Below are positions 8,667 to 17,999 of a stretch of DNA of 64,000 nucleotides, one piece after another. The position numbers and the translations under genes were made by a program. The DNA is from Modestobacter marinus (GTDB lineage: Bacteria; Actinomycetota; Actinomycetes; Mycobacteriales; Geodermatophilaceae). Each line of letters begins with the position of its first letter. Positions within the stretch are counted from its first letter, which is position 1. The stretch is from NCBI RefSeq assembly GCF_011758655.1, contig NZ_JAAMPA010000001.1, forward strand, positions 372,001-436,000. The letters are read 5' to 3'. The notes beneath the pieces were generated by a model. The model saw nothing but the letters and a program-made list of their open reading frames with translations, was not told where the DNA came from and made no database searches.

Positions 8667-11054
8667 GTGCAGCCCAGCGAACTCGTCGCGGCGCTGGCCC
8701 GACGCTGGGCCGTCCTCATCGTCATGGCCCTCGTCGGCGGCGTCGCCGGCCTGCTGGTGTCCGCCGCCGCCCCGACGACCTACCGCGCGAGCACCTCGCT
8801 GTTCGCCGGGATGTCCCAGGTGTCCGCGGCCTCCGGCCTGGGCAACAGCTCGCTGGTGGCGCGGGAGCTGCTGCCCTCGCTGGCTGCGGCGGGCCGCACG
8901 GCCGCCGTGCTGCAACCGGTCGTCGACGAGTTGGGGCTCGCCGGTGGCCCGACCGGACTGGCCGCCGACGTCGAGGTCACGGTCGGCGAGGACGTCGCCG
9001 TGCTGACCGTCGCGGCCACCGCCCCGACCCCCCGGCAGGCCGCCGCCGTGGCCGGCGGCGTGGTCGAGCAGCTGCGGGCGCTCGCCGACGGGCAGTACAC
9101 CGACGCCGGTGGCCGGCCGTCCCTGCAGCTGGTGACCATCACACCGGTCGTCGAGCCGCGGACGCCGTCGGGCCTGCCCTCCTCCCGGGCGGCCCTGGCC
9201 GGTGGGTTGCTGGCCATGGCCGCCGCCGCCCTGGTCATCGGGCTGCGCGAGGCCTGGGACCCCCGCGTCCGGACCGCCGGCGACCTCGCCGGGCTGACCG
9301 CCGTCCCCGTGCTGGCCGAGGTGGATCGCGCCGCCGTCCGGCTGCCCTGGACACCCCCGGCCGGTCCGGACCTCCGCGCGGCGAGCACCGAGCGGCTGGG
9401 CTGGCTGCTCACCGGCCTCCCCGGGGCAGCGCAGGGCGCACGGATCGGACTGGTCGGCGCACCGGCGGACCTGGCAGGCCCGGACCAGACCGCCCCGCAC
9501 GCGCCCCGGACGGTCCCCGTCGGGCTCGACCGGCTGGCGGCGGACCGTTCCGCGGTGGCCGGCATCGACGGCCTGGTCGCGGTCGTCGACGTCCGCCGCG
9601 CGACCCGCGGCGGGGTGGCCCGACTGCTGGCCGCGGTGGATGCCTCCGGCCGCCCGGTGCTCGGCGCCGTCCTGGACGGGGTGCTGTCACCGGCGGCGGA
9701 CCGGCGGACCCGCTGGCTCGCTGGGCTCTGCGGCGACGCGGCCGGGTCGCGGTACGGGCGGGCCCGTCCGGGCGAGTCGGCCGGCCCCGCGCGGTCGACC
9801 AGGGTGGTCGCCCTCCTCGCCGTCCTCGCCCTGGGCCTGGACCAACGGCTCCCGGTCGAGACCGACACCGGGCTGCTCGCCGCGGCCCTGCTGCTGCCCG
9901 TGTGGATCGCGCCGATCCTCCGCCACCGGGGCACCCGCTGGCTGACCGGCCTGGCCGCCGTGGCCCTCGCCTGTGGGGTGCTCCTGACCCTGGCCAACTC
10001 GGTGGAGCACGACTTCGCTCCGCGGCAGGCGTTGGCCACCAGCCTGTCCGTCCTCGGGGCGCTCGGCGCGATCGGGCTGCTGCTGTGGGCTCGGACGGTG
10101 TGGCCGCTGGGCGTCGTCGGGGTCACCTACGGGGTCGGCGCCCTGGTCAGCGGGGTGCTGGACGTCCCCGGCTCGGACAACGCCTACAAGTTCGAGCTGT
10201 CCTTCCCGGTGACCATCATCGTGCTGTCGCTGCTGGTCGGCCGGGTCCGCCCCCTGCTCTCGGTGCTGGCGCTCGGGGTGCTGGGACTGTTCAACATCGT
10301 CAACGACGCCCGCAGCGCCTTCGGCTTCTGCGTGATCGCGGCCGGGCTCGTCCTCTGGCAGGCCCGGTCGACCCGGGAGCCCGACCGACCGCGGCCACTG
10401 CGCACCGTGCTGCTGCTGGCGTCGGCCCTGGTGGGCGCCTACGCGGCGATCACCCAACTGCTCGTCTCCGGTGCCCTGGGTGCACAGGTGCAGGCCCGCT
10501 CGATCACCCAGATCGAGCAGACCGGGACCCTGCTGCTCGGTGGCCGGCCGGAGTGGACCGCCACCTGGGCGCTGATGCAGGAGAACCCGTTGGGCTTCGG
10601 GCTCGGCACCGTGCCCGCAGCCGGCGACATCGCCCTGGCCAAGCAGGGCTTCGCCGTCACGCACGTGCCCACCGCCGAGGGCTACATCGAGCACTACATG
10701 TTCGCCGGCCGCTTCGAGCTGCACTCGGTGATCGCCGACCTCTGGTCCAACGCCGGCCCGGCCGGCCTGCTCTGGGGCCTCCTGCTGGGCGGCCTGCTGG
10801 TCACGTCCCTGGTCCGCCAGCTGAGCCGGCGGAGGGCGTCCGCGCTGACCTGCCTGCTCGTGCCCGCGAGCCTCTTCTGGCTGGCCTTCGGCCCGCTTCC
10901 GGCGAACCTCCCCGACATCGCCATGACGCTCGGTCTGGTGCTGCCGCTGCGGGAGGCACTGCCGGGGAGGCGGGTGCCGCCACGGCCGGCCGGTGCCCGA
11001 CCGGTCGACCGCGGCGAGGCCGAGCGGGAGACCGCGGTCAGCGTCCTCCGGTAG
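8667..11054 (+). CDS. Wzz / degenerate BY-kinase / Wzy-like polymerase fusion
   Basis: 795 residues in three parts. Residues 1-195 are a Wzz domain with TM1 near 15-35 and TM2 near 172-193. Residues ~200-370 align in order with the BY-kinase of the neighbouring gene (RIGLVGAPADLAG in place of the Walker A strand, then LVAVVDVRRATRGGVARLL and VLGAVLDGVLS) but have no Walker A, A' or B residues, so they look like a pseudokinase. Residues ~380-770 hold about ten hydrophobic segments with a large loop (NPLGFGLGT, FELHSVIADLWSNAG), resembling O-antigen ligase/polymerase proteins. GTG 8667 has AGGAGGT six bases upstream. The 3' end overlaps the convergent glycosyltransferase by 17 nt. It is the only polymerase candidate in the locus. 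Confidence 0.85.
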   Translation: MQPSELVAALARRWAVLIVMALVGGVAGLLVSAAAPTTYRASTSLFAGMSQVSAASGLGNSSLVARELLPSLAAAGRTAAVLQPVVDELGLAGGPTGLAADVEVTVGEDVAVLTVAATAPTPRQAAAVAGGVVEQLRALADGQYTDAGGRPSLQLVTITPVVEPRTPSGLPSSRAALAGGLLAMAAAALVIGLREAWDPRVRTAGDLAGLTAVPVLAEVDRAAVRLPWTPPAGPDLRAASTERLGWLLTGLPGAAQGARIGLVGAPADLAGPDQTAPHAPRTVPVGLDRLAADRSAVAGIDGLVAVVDVRRATRGGVARLLAAVDASGRPVLGAVLDGVLSPAADRRTRWLAGLCGDAAGSRYGRARPGESAGPARSTRVVALLAVLALGLDQRLPVETDTGLLAAALLLPVWIAPILRHRGTRWLTGLAAVALACGVLLTLANSVEHDFAPRQALATSLSVLGALGAIGLLLWARTVWPLGVVGVTYGVGALVSGVLDVPGSDNAYKFELSFPVTIIVLSLLVGRVRPLLSVLALGVLGLFNIVNDARSAFGFCVIAAGLVLWQARSTREPDRPRPLRTVLLLASALVGAYAAITQLLVSGALGAQVQARSITQIEQTGTLLLGGRPEWTATWALMQENPLGFGLGTVPAAGDIALAKQGFAVTHVPTAEGYIEHYMFAGRFELHSVIADLWSNAGPAGLLWGLLLGGLLVTSLVRQLSRRRASALTCLLVPASLFWLAFGPLPANLPDIAMTLGLVLPLREALPGRRVPPRPAGARPVDRGEAERETAVSVLR

Positions 11055-12156
11055 CGGCGCCGGGCTCACCGGCACCCTGGAACATCCACTCGTCCGCAGC
11101 CAGCCGCCCGTCCCGGTGCGGCAGGTCGGCCAGCACCGAGGCCGCCGGCCGGCGGGCGCGCAGCGACCGGACCAGCCCGGCCGCGACCTCCGCCACCGGC
11201 GCGCCGGCGGGGAGCACCTCGTGGCCGTGCCCGGCCAGCCAGTCGGCGAGCCCGGTCTCCTCGGTGGTGACCACGGTGCACCCGTGGGCCAGCCCCTCGA
11301 CGACCGGCAGCCCCACCTGCTCGCGCCAGGTGGGGGTCCGCTGGGACAGCAGCACGAGGACCGCCGCCCGGCGCTGGTGGCGGTGCACCTCTTCCCGGGG
11401 CGGGGCCACGACCACCTCCACCCCCGGCACGCGGTCGGCCAGCTCACGGCCGGCGGACTCCAGCGGCCCCTGGCCCACCAGCGTCAACCGGGCCGCCGGG
11501 TGCTGCCGGACCACCTCCGGCCAGGCGGCGACCAGTTCACCGAGGCCCTTGCGTGCCGCGAAGGCGCCGACGAAGACGACCTGGTCGGGGTCGCGGATCG
11601 CCGGGACGGCGCAGTCGCACGGGGCCGGGAGGGCCGGGACGACCGCCGTCCGGCAGTCCTGCAGCTCGGGCCCGAGGTCCGCGGCGTAGAGCTCTGCTGC
11701 CGCCGAGGTGCCGAAGGCGAGCCGGTCGACCCGCCGGGCCACGAACCGGGTCATGGCCCGGTCCAGGCGGGCACGCACCCGCCGGCGGAGGTGCGCGTCG
11801 GGCTCGGGTGCGTAGTTGTCCCGGTTCTCGATGGCGTAGGAGACGACCAGCGTCCCGGTGCGGTGCAGCCGGGCGGAGAGGCCCGCCGCGGCCACCGCGA
11901 CGGAGGTCTTCCACAACCCGGGGCGCAGCAACGGCTCGTTCACCTCGACGGCGGCCAGCCGCGACCGCAGGATGGTGACCGCCAGCGAGGGGAGCCTGCC
12001 CCGGACCAGGTCAAGCCCCTCGGTCAGCGCCGGGTCGAAGTCGTAGCGCCAGCGCTGGTGCAGGATCGTCGCGGGGGGCAGCGCGTGCGCCCGCTCCAGG
12101 TGCGCGCTGCGCACCGAGCCGTAGACCCGGGCCCTGCGGTAGCGGGTCTTCCTCAC
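11038..12156 (-). CDS. Glycosyltransferase family 4
   Basis: 372 residues with a GT-B fold. The N-terminal half is an acceptor domain; the C-terminal half carries the nucleotide-sugar binding region (VVFVGAFAARKGLGELV, LTLVGQGPL) and the usual glutamate segment (REQVGLPVVEGLAHGCTVV). It should add a sugar to the lipid-linked repeat; donor and acceptor are unknown. It lies tail to tail with the polymerase fusion (17-nt overlap of coding ends) and head to head with the next glycosyltransferase. GTG 12156 lacks a clear Shine-Dalgarno sequence but has TACCCT nine bases upstream of the start, so the transcript may be leaderless. Confidence 0.88.
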   Translation of the reverse strand: MRKTRYRRARVYGSVRSAHLERAHALPPATILHQRWRYDFDPALTEGLDLVRGRLPSLAVTILRSRLAAVEVNEPLLRPGLWKTSVAVAAAGLSARLHRTGTLVVSYAIENRDNYAPEPDAHLRRRVRARLDRAMTRFVARRVDRLAFGTSAAAELYAADLGPELQDCRTAVVPALPAPCDCAVPAIRDPDQVVFVGAFAARKGLGELVAAWPEVVRQHPAARLTLVGQGPLESAGRELADRVPGVEVVVAPPREEVHRHQRRAAVLVLLSQRTPTWREQVGLPVVEGLAHGCTVVTTEETGLADWLAGHGHEVLPAGAPVAEVAAGLVRSLRARRPAASVLADLPHRDGRLAADEWMFQGAGEPGAATGGR

Positions 12157-12164
12157 AGCAGGTG

Positions 12165-12170
12165 AGGGTA
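12165..12170 (-). promoter_or_regulatory. -10 box TACCCT, probable leaderless promoter of 11038-12156
   Basis: TACCCT on the minus strand, 8 nt before the GTG at 12156, with no ribosome binding site between. The same hexamer precedes metG, the mannosyltransferase gene and the small gene at 61,990. Confidence 0.5.
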
Positions 12171-12251
12171 TCGGTACGCTGCAGCACCGGCCGGGCGCCG
12201 GCCGGCCGAGGTGGCTGCCTCCGGTCCCCCCACCGCAGAGGAGTCGACCGG

Positions 12252-13295
12252 GTGAGCCGACGGCTGACCGTGCTGCAGTCCTTCCCCGAGCCCCGCGCGA
12301 CGACCAACCCCTACGTCGTGACGCTCCGGCGGAGCCTCGACGCGCGGCCCGACCTCGAGGTGCTGACCTTCAGCTGGTCCCGGGCGCTGCGGGCCCGCTA
12401 CGACGTGCTGCACGTGCACTGGCCGGAGAACCTGCTCAAGGGGGGCACCCGAGGGCGCGCGCTGGCCCGGCGACTGCTGTTCGTGGCGCTGCTGGCCCGG
12501 CTCACGCTGCGGTCGACCCCGGTCGTGGCGACCGTGCACAACCTCCGGCCGCAGGAGGGCCTCCCCCGCTCCCAGCGGTTCCTGCTCGGGCTGCTCGGCC
12601 GGCGCGTCGCCGTCCGGGTGCTGCTCAACGAACAGACCCTGGTGCCCCCGGGGACGGCGGCCGTGACCGTCCTGCACGGGCACTACCGCGAGTGGTTCGC
12701 CGACCACCCCCGCCCGCCCCGAGAGCCCGGCCGGGTCGCCTACGTCGGGCTCATCCGGCCGTACAAGGACGTCGGTCGGCTGATCCGGGTGTTCGGCACC
12801 ACCGCGGACGCCGCCCCCTCGGCCCGGCTGCAGGTGGCCGGGCAGCCGCTGACCCCGGAGCTGGCCGACGAGCTGCACGCGGCGGCTGCCGCCGACCCCC
12901 GGGTGGAGCTGACGCTGGAGTTCCTGCCCGACGACCGGCTGGTCGACGCGGTCGGCCGCGCGACGCTCGTGGCCCTCCCCTACCGCGAGATGCACAACTC
13001 CGGTGCCGCGCTCATGGCGCTGTCCCTCGACCGGCCCGTCCTGGTCCCCCGTAACCCGGTCACCGACCTGCTCGCCGCGGAGGTGGGCGAGGAGTGGGTG
13101 CACCGCTATGACGGCGAGCTCAGCGGTGCCGTGCTGCTTCAGGCGCTGCAGCAGGCCGCGGACCACGAGCCGGGGTTGCGCCCGGACCTCGGACGGCGCG
13201 AGTGGGACCAGGCCGGCCGCGACCACGAGGACGCCTACCGGTGGGCCGTCCGGCTGCGGGGTCGGCGGCGGGACGCGGACCCCGAGCCGCACTGA
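12252..13295 (+). CDS. Glycosyltransferase, GT4-like
   Basis: About 347 residues. Rossmann-like N-terminal half with a YDVLHVHWPENLLKG segment and VATVHNLRPQEG, typical of GT4-type enzymes that act on diverse sugars; C-terminal half with RVAYVGLIRPYKDV and a YREMHNSGAALMALS donor-binding stretch. A longer frame opens at 12162, but GTG 12252 is preferred because GAGGAG lies eight bases upstream and VSRRLTVLQSFPEP begins at the first strand of the fold. It diverges from the GT4 at 11,038-12,156 and converges on the GT2 at 13,317, with a hairpin between the stops. Sugar specificity is not readable. Confidence 0.85.
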   Translation: MSRRLTVLQSFPEPRATTNPYVVTLRRSLDARPDLEVLTFSWSRALRARYDVLHVHWPENLLKGGTRGRALARRLLFVALLARLTLRSTPVVATVHNLRPQEGLPRSQRFLLGLLGRRVAVRVLLNEQTLVPPGTAAVTVLHGHYREWFADHPRPPREPGRVAYVGLIRPYKDVGRLIRVFGTTADAAPSARLQVAGQPLTPELADELHAAAAADPRVELTLEFLPDDRLVDAVGRATLVALPYREMHNSGAALMALSLDRPVLVPRNPVTDLLAAEVGEEWVHRYDGELSGAVLLQALQQAADHEPGLRPDLGRREWDQAGRDHEDAYRWAVRLRGRRRDADPEPH

Positions 13296-13319
13296 CCCGC
13301 GTACCACCGGTGCGGGTCA
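13293..13319. terminator. Bidirectional hairpin between convergent glycosyltransferases
   Basis: TGACCCGC (13293-13300) pairs with GCGGGTCA (13312-13319); each arm contains a stop codon of one of the two convergent genes. No U tract, as is common in actinobacteria. Confidence 0.55.
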
Positions 13320-14267
13320 GCCGGCGTGGGACGTCGCGGCGGGCACCCGGCGGTACTCCTGGTAGACGACGCCGAGGGTCCCCGCCAGCAGGCCCGCGCC
13401 GCGGCAGGCGGTCCGCAGACCCCGGGCGCGGTGCACCCGGGAGCGCAGCGCGGCGCCGACCAGCCACCGCGCCAGCCCCCCGGCCAGTCGCGGGCACCCC
13501 CGACGTGCGGCCTGGAGCCGGGCCGCCCACCGCGCCCCGGGTGTGGCCGCGAGCGCCAGGTCGACCCGGCTTGCCGAGTTCCCGGACCGGAACGCCCGCC
13601 GCAGCACCCAGTCCCGGGTCATCCGCGCGGCGGGTACCGCATCCGTCACCACGGCCTCGTCGCACCAGGTCATCGGCCCCACCTCGGCCAGCTGGCGGGT
13701 GAACAACGTGTCGCTGCCGCCGCTCAGCCCGAAGGTGACGTCGAAGCGGGTGCCGGCGGCGCGCACCGCGGCCACGTCCAGCAGCAGGTTGTTGGTGGCG
13801 GCGACGTCGATCGGGGTGTCGGTGGCGAGCCGCCGGCGCCGGAAGAACGCCCCGTCGGCGACCCACGGGTCCAGTGGACCGGCGAAGTCGGAGACGACCG
13901 CCCCGGCCACGGCGACGGCGCCGGTGCGCCGGTGCGCGGCCACCAGGTGCCCGAGCCAGCCGGGGTGCGGGCGTTCGTCGTCGTCGATGAACACGAGCAG
14001 GTCGCCGGTCACCTCGTCGAGCACCCGGTTGCGCGCGGCGGCGATGCCCGGGGCCGGCTCCACCACGTGCCGCGTGCGACCGCCGCCGACCCGCTCGACC
14101 ACCGGGCCACCGCTGCCGTCGGGGTCGTTGTCCACGACGAGCACGTCGACGGCGAGCCCGTCGCGCTCGACCTCGGTCGCCTGCTCGAGCAGCAGGGGCA
14201 GCAGGGCCGCCAGGTCGTCGGGACGCCGGAAGGTCAGCACCCCGATGGTCACGGTCCGTGCGGTCAC
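13317..14267 (-). CDS. Glycosyltransferase family 2
   Basis: 316 residues. GT-A fold signatures: TIGVLTFRRPDDL at the start, VLVVDNDPDGS for the nucleotide-binding strand, and LVFIDDDERPHPGW carrying the metal-binding acidic cluster near residues 95-100; GLSGGSDTLFTRQL follows. The C-terminal ~70 residues are basic with a short hydrophobic stretch, suggesting membrane association. It starts at GTG 14267, overlapping the upstream GT2-GT4 stop by 4 nt, with AGGAGAGG upstream. It is the last gene of the wzx - GT2/GT4 - GT2 operon. Probable role: one of the sugar additions to the repeat unit. Confidence 0.9.
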   Translation of the reverse strand: MTARTVTIGVLTFRRPDDLAALLPLLLEQATEVERDGLAVDVLVVDNDPDGSGGPVVERVGGGRTRHVVEPAPGIAAARNRVLDEVTGDLLVFIDDDERPHPGWLGHLVAAHRRTGAVAVAGAVVSDFAGPLDPWVADGAFFRRRRLATDTPIDVAATNNLLLDVAAVRAAGTRFDVTFGLSGGSDTLFTRQLAEVGPMTWCDEAVVTDAVPAARMTRDWVLRRAFRSGNSASRVDLALAATPGARWAARLQAARRGCPRLAGGLARWLVGAALRSRVHRARGLRTACRGAGLLAGTLGVVYQEYRRVPAATSHAG

Positions 14268-16408
14268 GGCTGGTCCTCTCCTGCGCCGGTGACCAGCTGG
14301 GCCACCCGGGCGCGGTACCGGTCCGGTGCGTGCCGCAGCCGGGCCTCCTCGGCGTCGGTCAGGGCATCGGCGGTCACGTCCGGCCACCGGGCGACGACCC
14401 GCTCGACGGCGTCGGCCCACGCCACCACGTCCTCCGGCGGGACCGCCTGGGCCGAGGCGCGCCCCGCGACGGCCTCCTGCAGACCACCGCAGGCGCTGAC
14501 CACGACCGGCCGGGCGGCCAGCACCGCCTCCACCGCCGTGTTGCCGAACGGCTCGGCCAGGACCGAGGGCACCAGGACCACGTCCGCACGGGCGAGCGCG
14601 TCCCAGACGTCGGGCACGAAGCCGGTCAGCTCGACCCGGTCGGTCAGCCGGGCGCCCGCCACCTGGTCGCGCAGCTGCTGCTCGAACCACTCGTAGCCGG
14701 GGAAGACCGCGCCCAGCAGCTGCAGCCGGGCGTCCACCCCCCGCGACACGAGCTCCGCCAGGACGGCGACGGCCACCTGCGGGCCCTTGCGGGGGGAGAG
14801 CCGCCCCACGAAGGCCAGCTGCACGGGCCCGCTCAGCCGGGACCGGGCGGGCTCGGTGCTGGGCGGGCCGCCCACGCCGTTGTCGACCAGCACCGCTCGC
14901 GCCCCGGTGCGCGGCAGCACGGCCGCGAGCACCGAGCGGCTGTACTCGCTGTTCACCAGGACCGTGCGCGCGGCCAGCGCGGGCAGGGCCAGCGCCAGGC
15001 GCACCGGGGCGGGAGCACGGTCCTCGGCCTCGTGCACGTGCAGCACCACCGGACGGCCGGCGACCCGGGCCAGCAACGGCCACAGCGGGAGGGTCTGGGT
15101 GTTCACGTAGACCGGACCCGAGCCGGTCCGCCGGAGCAGCCGCCAGGCCGGCCGTATCCCGGTCAGCAGGTCACCGGCCAGCCGCAGCGCGCCGCGGGGG
15201 GTCAGCGCGCTCTTGCGCAGCACCGGGGTCGGGCAGGTCTCGACCCGGGCCCCGCGTCCGCGCAGTTCCGCGGCGAGCGGGCCGTCGCCGGGGAGGGCCA
15301 CCACGACCGGGGCGCCGGCCTCGACCAGGCCGGTCACGGACTCCAGCAGCATGCGGTCGGAACCGTAGAGCTCGGCGCCCGGGTGCACCACCAGCACGGC
15401 CGTCGGCGTTCCGGTGCCGGTCCGGCCGGCACGGCGGGTGAGCAGCGCCCGGGCCGCGACGGCCAGGCCCTCCACCGAGCCGTGGACGGCGGCGAGCAGC
15501 AGGCCCGGCTGGTGCAGCAGCTGGCGGCGCCCGCCCCGCAGCAGGATCTCCCGGCTCACCGCGGGGGTGGCCCAGACCCACCGGAGCAGCTGGCGGCGTC
15601 CCAGGTTGCGGGCGGCGAACAGCAGCCGGTTGCGGCAGTTGTAGCGGTAGTAGAGGGCCGACTTCGCCCGCCCGCGCCGGGGGCCCTGGGTGCCGCCGGC
15701 GTCGTGCACCGCGACCAGGTCCGAACGGACCGTGAGCGTCCCGCCCGCGGCGAGGCAGCGGTGGCTGAACTCGACGTCCTCCCAGTACAGGAAGAAGTCC
15801 TCGGCCAGCCCACCGGCCCGGCGGAGCAGGTCGTCGTGCACCACGAGGCAGGCGCCGGTGAGCCACTCCTCGACCGGCCCGCCCGGCCGTGACCGGGGGC
15901 CGGCCGGGCGGCGTCCGCGGAGCCGGCCGGTGTCGGTGTAGAGCTGCGCGCCGTCGAAGAAGACGGCGCCCTCTGGGGTGACGATGCGCGGGCTGAGCAG
16001 GGCCAGCGGCTCCCGCAGGCTGTGCCGCCGCAGCTCCTCGACCACCGCGGGGGCGATGCTGGCATCGGGGTTGAGGAGAAGGAACGTGACGCAGCCGGCC
16101 TGCCGGGCAGCGTCGATGCCGGCGTTGACCGCTGCGCCGAAGCCCCGGTTGTCCGGCAGCGCGACGAGGTCCCAGCCCCGCGCGGCCGTGAGCGTCTCGA
16201 CGGCCTGCCGCTCCGCCGTGGAGGAGAAGTTGTCCACCACGACGACCCGGACCGACGGACCGGTCGGGTCGGCCCCCGCGAGGTTGGCCTCGATGAGGCG
16301 GGAGGACCCGTAGTTGACGACGACGAGGCCGAGCACGCCCGTCGCCTCGCCGGCCCGCTCGGCGGGGCCGGGCACGGGGCGCGTGCCCGACCGGAGCGTG
16401 CTGCTCAC
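14264..16408 (-). CDS. Bifunctional GT2-GT4 glycosyltransferase fusion
   Basis: 714 residues in one uninterrupted frame. Residues ~20-320 are a GT2 of the rhamnosyltransferase type: LVVVNYGSSRLIEANL, VVVVDNFSS, LLLNPDASIAP and DFFLYWEDVEFSHRC. Residues ~335-714 are a GT4 GT-B domain: VLVVHPGAELYGSDRMLLES, LAFVGRLSPRKGPQVA, and VLAEPFGNTAVEAVLAARPV with the E-x7-E region. Two transferases on one chain could add successive sugars without release. The start GTG 16408 has AGGAG upstream and overlaps the wzx stop by 4 nt. No internal stop or obvious second start site suggests a split gene. Confidence 0.88.
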   Translation of the reverse strand: MSSTLRSGTRPVPGPAERAGEATGVLGLVVVNYGSSRLIEANLAGADPTGPSVRVVVVDNFSSTAERQAVETLTAARGWDLVALPDNRGFGAAVNAGIDAARQAGCVTFLLLNPDASIAPAVVEELRRHSLREPLALLSPRIVTPEGAVFFDGAQLYTDTGRLRGRRPAGPRSRPGGPVEEWLTGACLVVHDDLLRRAGGLAEDFFLYWEDVEFSHRCLAAGGTLTVRSDLVAVHDAGGTQGPRRGRAKSALYYRYNCRNRLLFAARNLGRRQLLRWVWATPAVSREILLRGGRRQLLHQPGLLLAAVHGSVEGLAVAARALLTRRAGRTGTGTPTAVLVVHPGAELYGSDRMLLESVTGLVEAGAPVVVALPGDGPLAAELRGRGARVETCPTPVLRKSALTPRGALRLAGDLLTGIRPAWRLLRRTGSGPVYVNTQTLPLWPLLARVAGRPVVLHVHEAEDRAPAPVRLALALPALAARTVLVNSEYSRSVLAAVLPRTGARAVLVDNGVGGPPSTEPARSRLSGPVQLAFVGRLSPRKGPQVAVAVLAELVSRGVDARLQLLGAVFPGYEWFEQQLRDQVAGARLTDRVELTGFVPDVWDALARADVVLVPSVLAEPFGNTAVEAVLAARPVVVSACGGLQEAVAGRASAQAVPPEDVVAWADAVERVVARWPDVTADALTDAEEARLRHAPDRYRARVAQLVTGAGEDQP

Positions 16409-17841
16409 CTGGTGTCTCCTCCTGTTGCGCCGTCCACGGCGACCTCCTGCGGTGCCGGCTGAGCGGCCGCCGCGGCACGCAGCCTGCGGCGCACGTACCA
16501 GGCGCTGGCCAGCACCTGGGAGCAGAGGACGCCGACGATCGAGCCGATCACCGGCCCGGCTGCCCCCAGCGGCCCGGCGAGGAACCACGACAGCGCGACG
16601 TTGAGCGGCAGCGCGCAGACGATGCCCATCGCCTGGAACCGGAGCCCGCGGGCGTCGGTCATGAACATGCCGAGCGGGTACTTCACCGCCTGCAGCACCA
16701 TCAGCACCGCGAAGCTGACGAGCAACAGCGGGCCGAGCGTGATCCTGCCCCCGGAGGCCAGCTCGGTCAGCAGCGGCGCCGCCAGCGCGACCGCGAGGCC
16801 CATCGCCGCCGCCACGGCCCCGAACACCGCGGCCATCGGGAACGGCGAGCGGTCCCGTCCCCGGGCCCGGGCCCGGGCGAAGACGGGCCAGAGCGTGACC
16901 CCGGCGGCGCTGACCACCGCCCAGATGGGGGTGAACATCTGCGACGCCAGGTTGTACTCGGCCAGCACCTCGGTGCTCGACCGGTGGCTGAGCACGATCC
17001 GGTCGGTCTGCATCGCGATCGGCAGGGCGATCATCTGCACCAGCATCGGCCAGGCGACGTCCAGCACCTGCCCTCCCCGCTCGGTGCGCAGGTGGCGGAC
17101 CCGGCGGAGCACGTCCCGCGCGGCGGGGCGCAGTGCCCGGGCGGCGAGGAGGGTGCACACCCCGGCCAGCAGGAGCGTCGTGGCGTACGGGACGACGGGG
17201 ACCGCCGACCCGGCGGGCAGGTCAACCCAGAGCAGGACGGCGAGGACGGCGAGGACCAGCGGCGTCTGGAGACCCAGCACGGCGATGGAGACGTGGTTGC
17301 GGCCCAGCCCGGAGAGCACCCGCTGGCCGATCCCCAGGGGCATGGCCAGGGCGATCAGGGCCAGGCACGCACCCGCCGCGAGCGACCCCGATCCGGGCAT
17401 CAGGCCCTTCCCCAGCAGCGCCGGCCACAGGCCCAGGGAGGTGATCGCGGCGGCGAACAGCAGGAGCACCACCGCGGAGCCGACGAGCACCCGCACGGCG
17501 GTGACCAGCACCCGGCGGACGTGCTCGTCGCTGCGCGGGGAGTCCGACGCCCCGACGGCGTTCATGACCGCGGCCGACATGCCGAGGTCCGCGAAGGGCA
17601 GCAGGGCGCCGATCCCGACGAGCAGCCCGTACTGGGCGAAGGCGGCCTCGCCGTACTCCTCGATGATCAGCCGGGTCACGACGATGCCGAGCAGCGCGGA
17701 CACCGGCAGCACCAGCAGCCGGACCCCGCCGCTGCGGGCCATGGCGGTCCAGACGCTGCGCCGGTCACCGGAGTCGGCCGGGCGGGGGTCGGGACCGGCC
17801 TCGACCGTCGGTCCGGGAGGCGGCTCGACCGTCCTGGTCAC
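16405..17841 (-). CDS. Wzx-like polysaccharide flippase (MATE/MOP superfamily)
   Basis: 478 residues with about 12-14 hydrophobic segments and short basic loops, the pattern of the polysaccharide transporter branch of the MOP superfamily. The N-terminal ~40 residues are cytoplasmic and Pro-rich; the first helix is VRLLVLPVSALLGIVVTRLI, followed by EEYGEAAFAQYGLLVGIG. It should flip the undecaprenyl-linked repeat across the membrane. The longest frame goes to 17934; GTG 17841 is chosen because GGGGGAGG lies just upstream. First gene of a three-gene operon with 4-nt overlaps. Confidence 0.87.
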   Translation of the reverse strand: MTRTVEPPPGPTVEAGPDPRPADSGDRRSVWTAMARSGGVRLLVLPVSALLGIVVTRLIIEEYGEAAFAQYGLLVGIGALLPFADLGMSAAVMNAVGASDSPRSDEHVRRVLVTAVRVLVGSAVVLLLFAAAITSLGLWPALLGKGLMPGSGSLAAGACLALIALAMPLGIGQRVLSGLGRNHVSIAVLGLQTPLVLAVLAVLLWVDLPAGSAVPVVPYATTLLLAGVCTLLAARALRPAARDVLRRVRHLRTERGGQVLDVAWPMLVQMIALPIAMQTDRIVLSHRSSTEVLAEYNLASQMFTPIWAVVSAAGVTLWPVFARARARGRDRSPFPMAAVFGAVAAAMGLAVALAAPLLTELASGGRITLGPLLLVSFAVLMVLQAVKYPLGMFMTDARGLRFQAMGIVCALPLNVALSWFLAGPLGAAGPVIGSIVGVLCSQVLASAWYVRRRLRAAAAAQPAPQEVAVDGATGGDTR

Positions 17842-17999
17842 GCCGGCCTCCCCCCTCGTCCGTGGTCGTCGCCCGCGCCATCGTGCGCCGGGGCCCTGAC
17901 GAGGCTGCCAGGCCGGAGCCGCCGCAGGGGCCAAGCGGCCGAGACCCTCACCCGAAGTGGTGCGCGCCGGGGACCGGGTCGACGGACCCGGCGGTCGGT

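Noticed and set aside
14264-17158. 964-residue frame including sequence upstream of 16408
   Set aside because: The extra part is an out-of-frame shadow of wzx; the coupled GTG at 16408 follows AGGAG.
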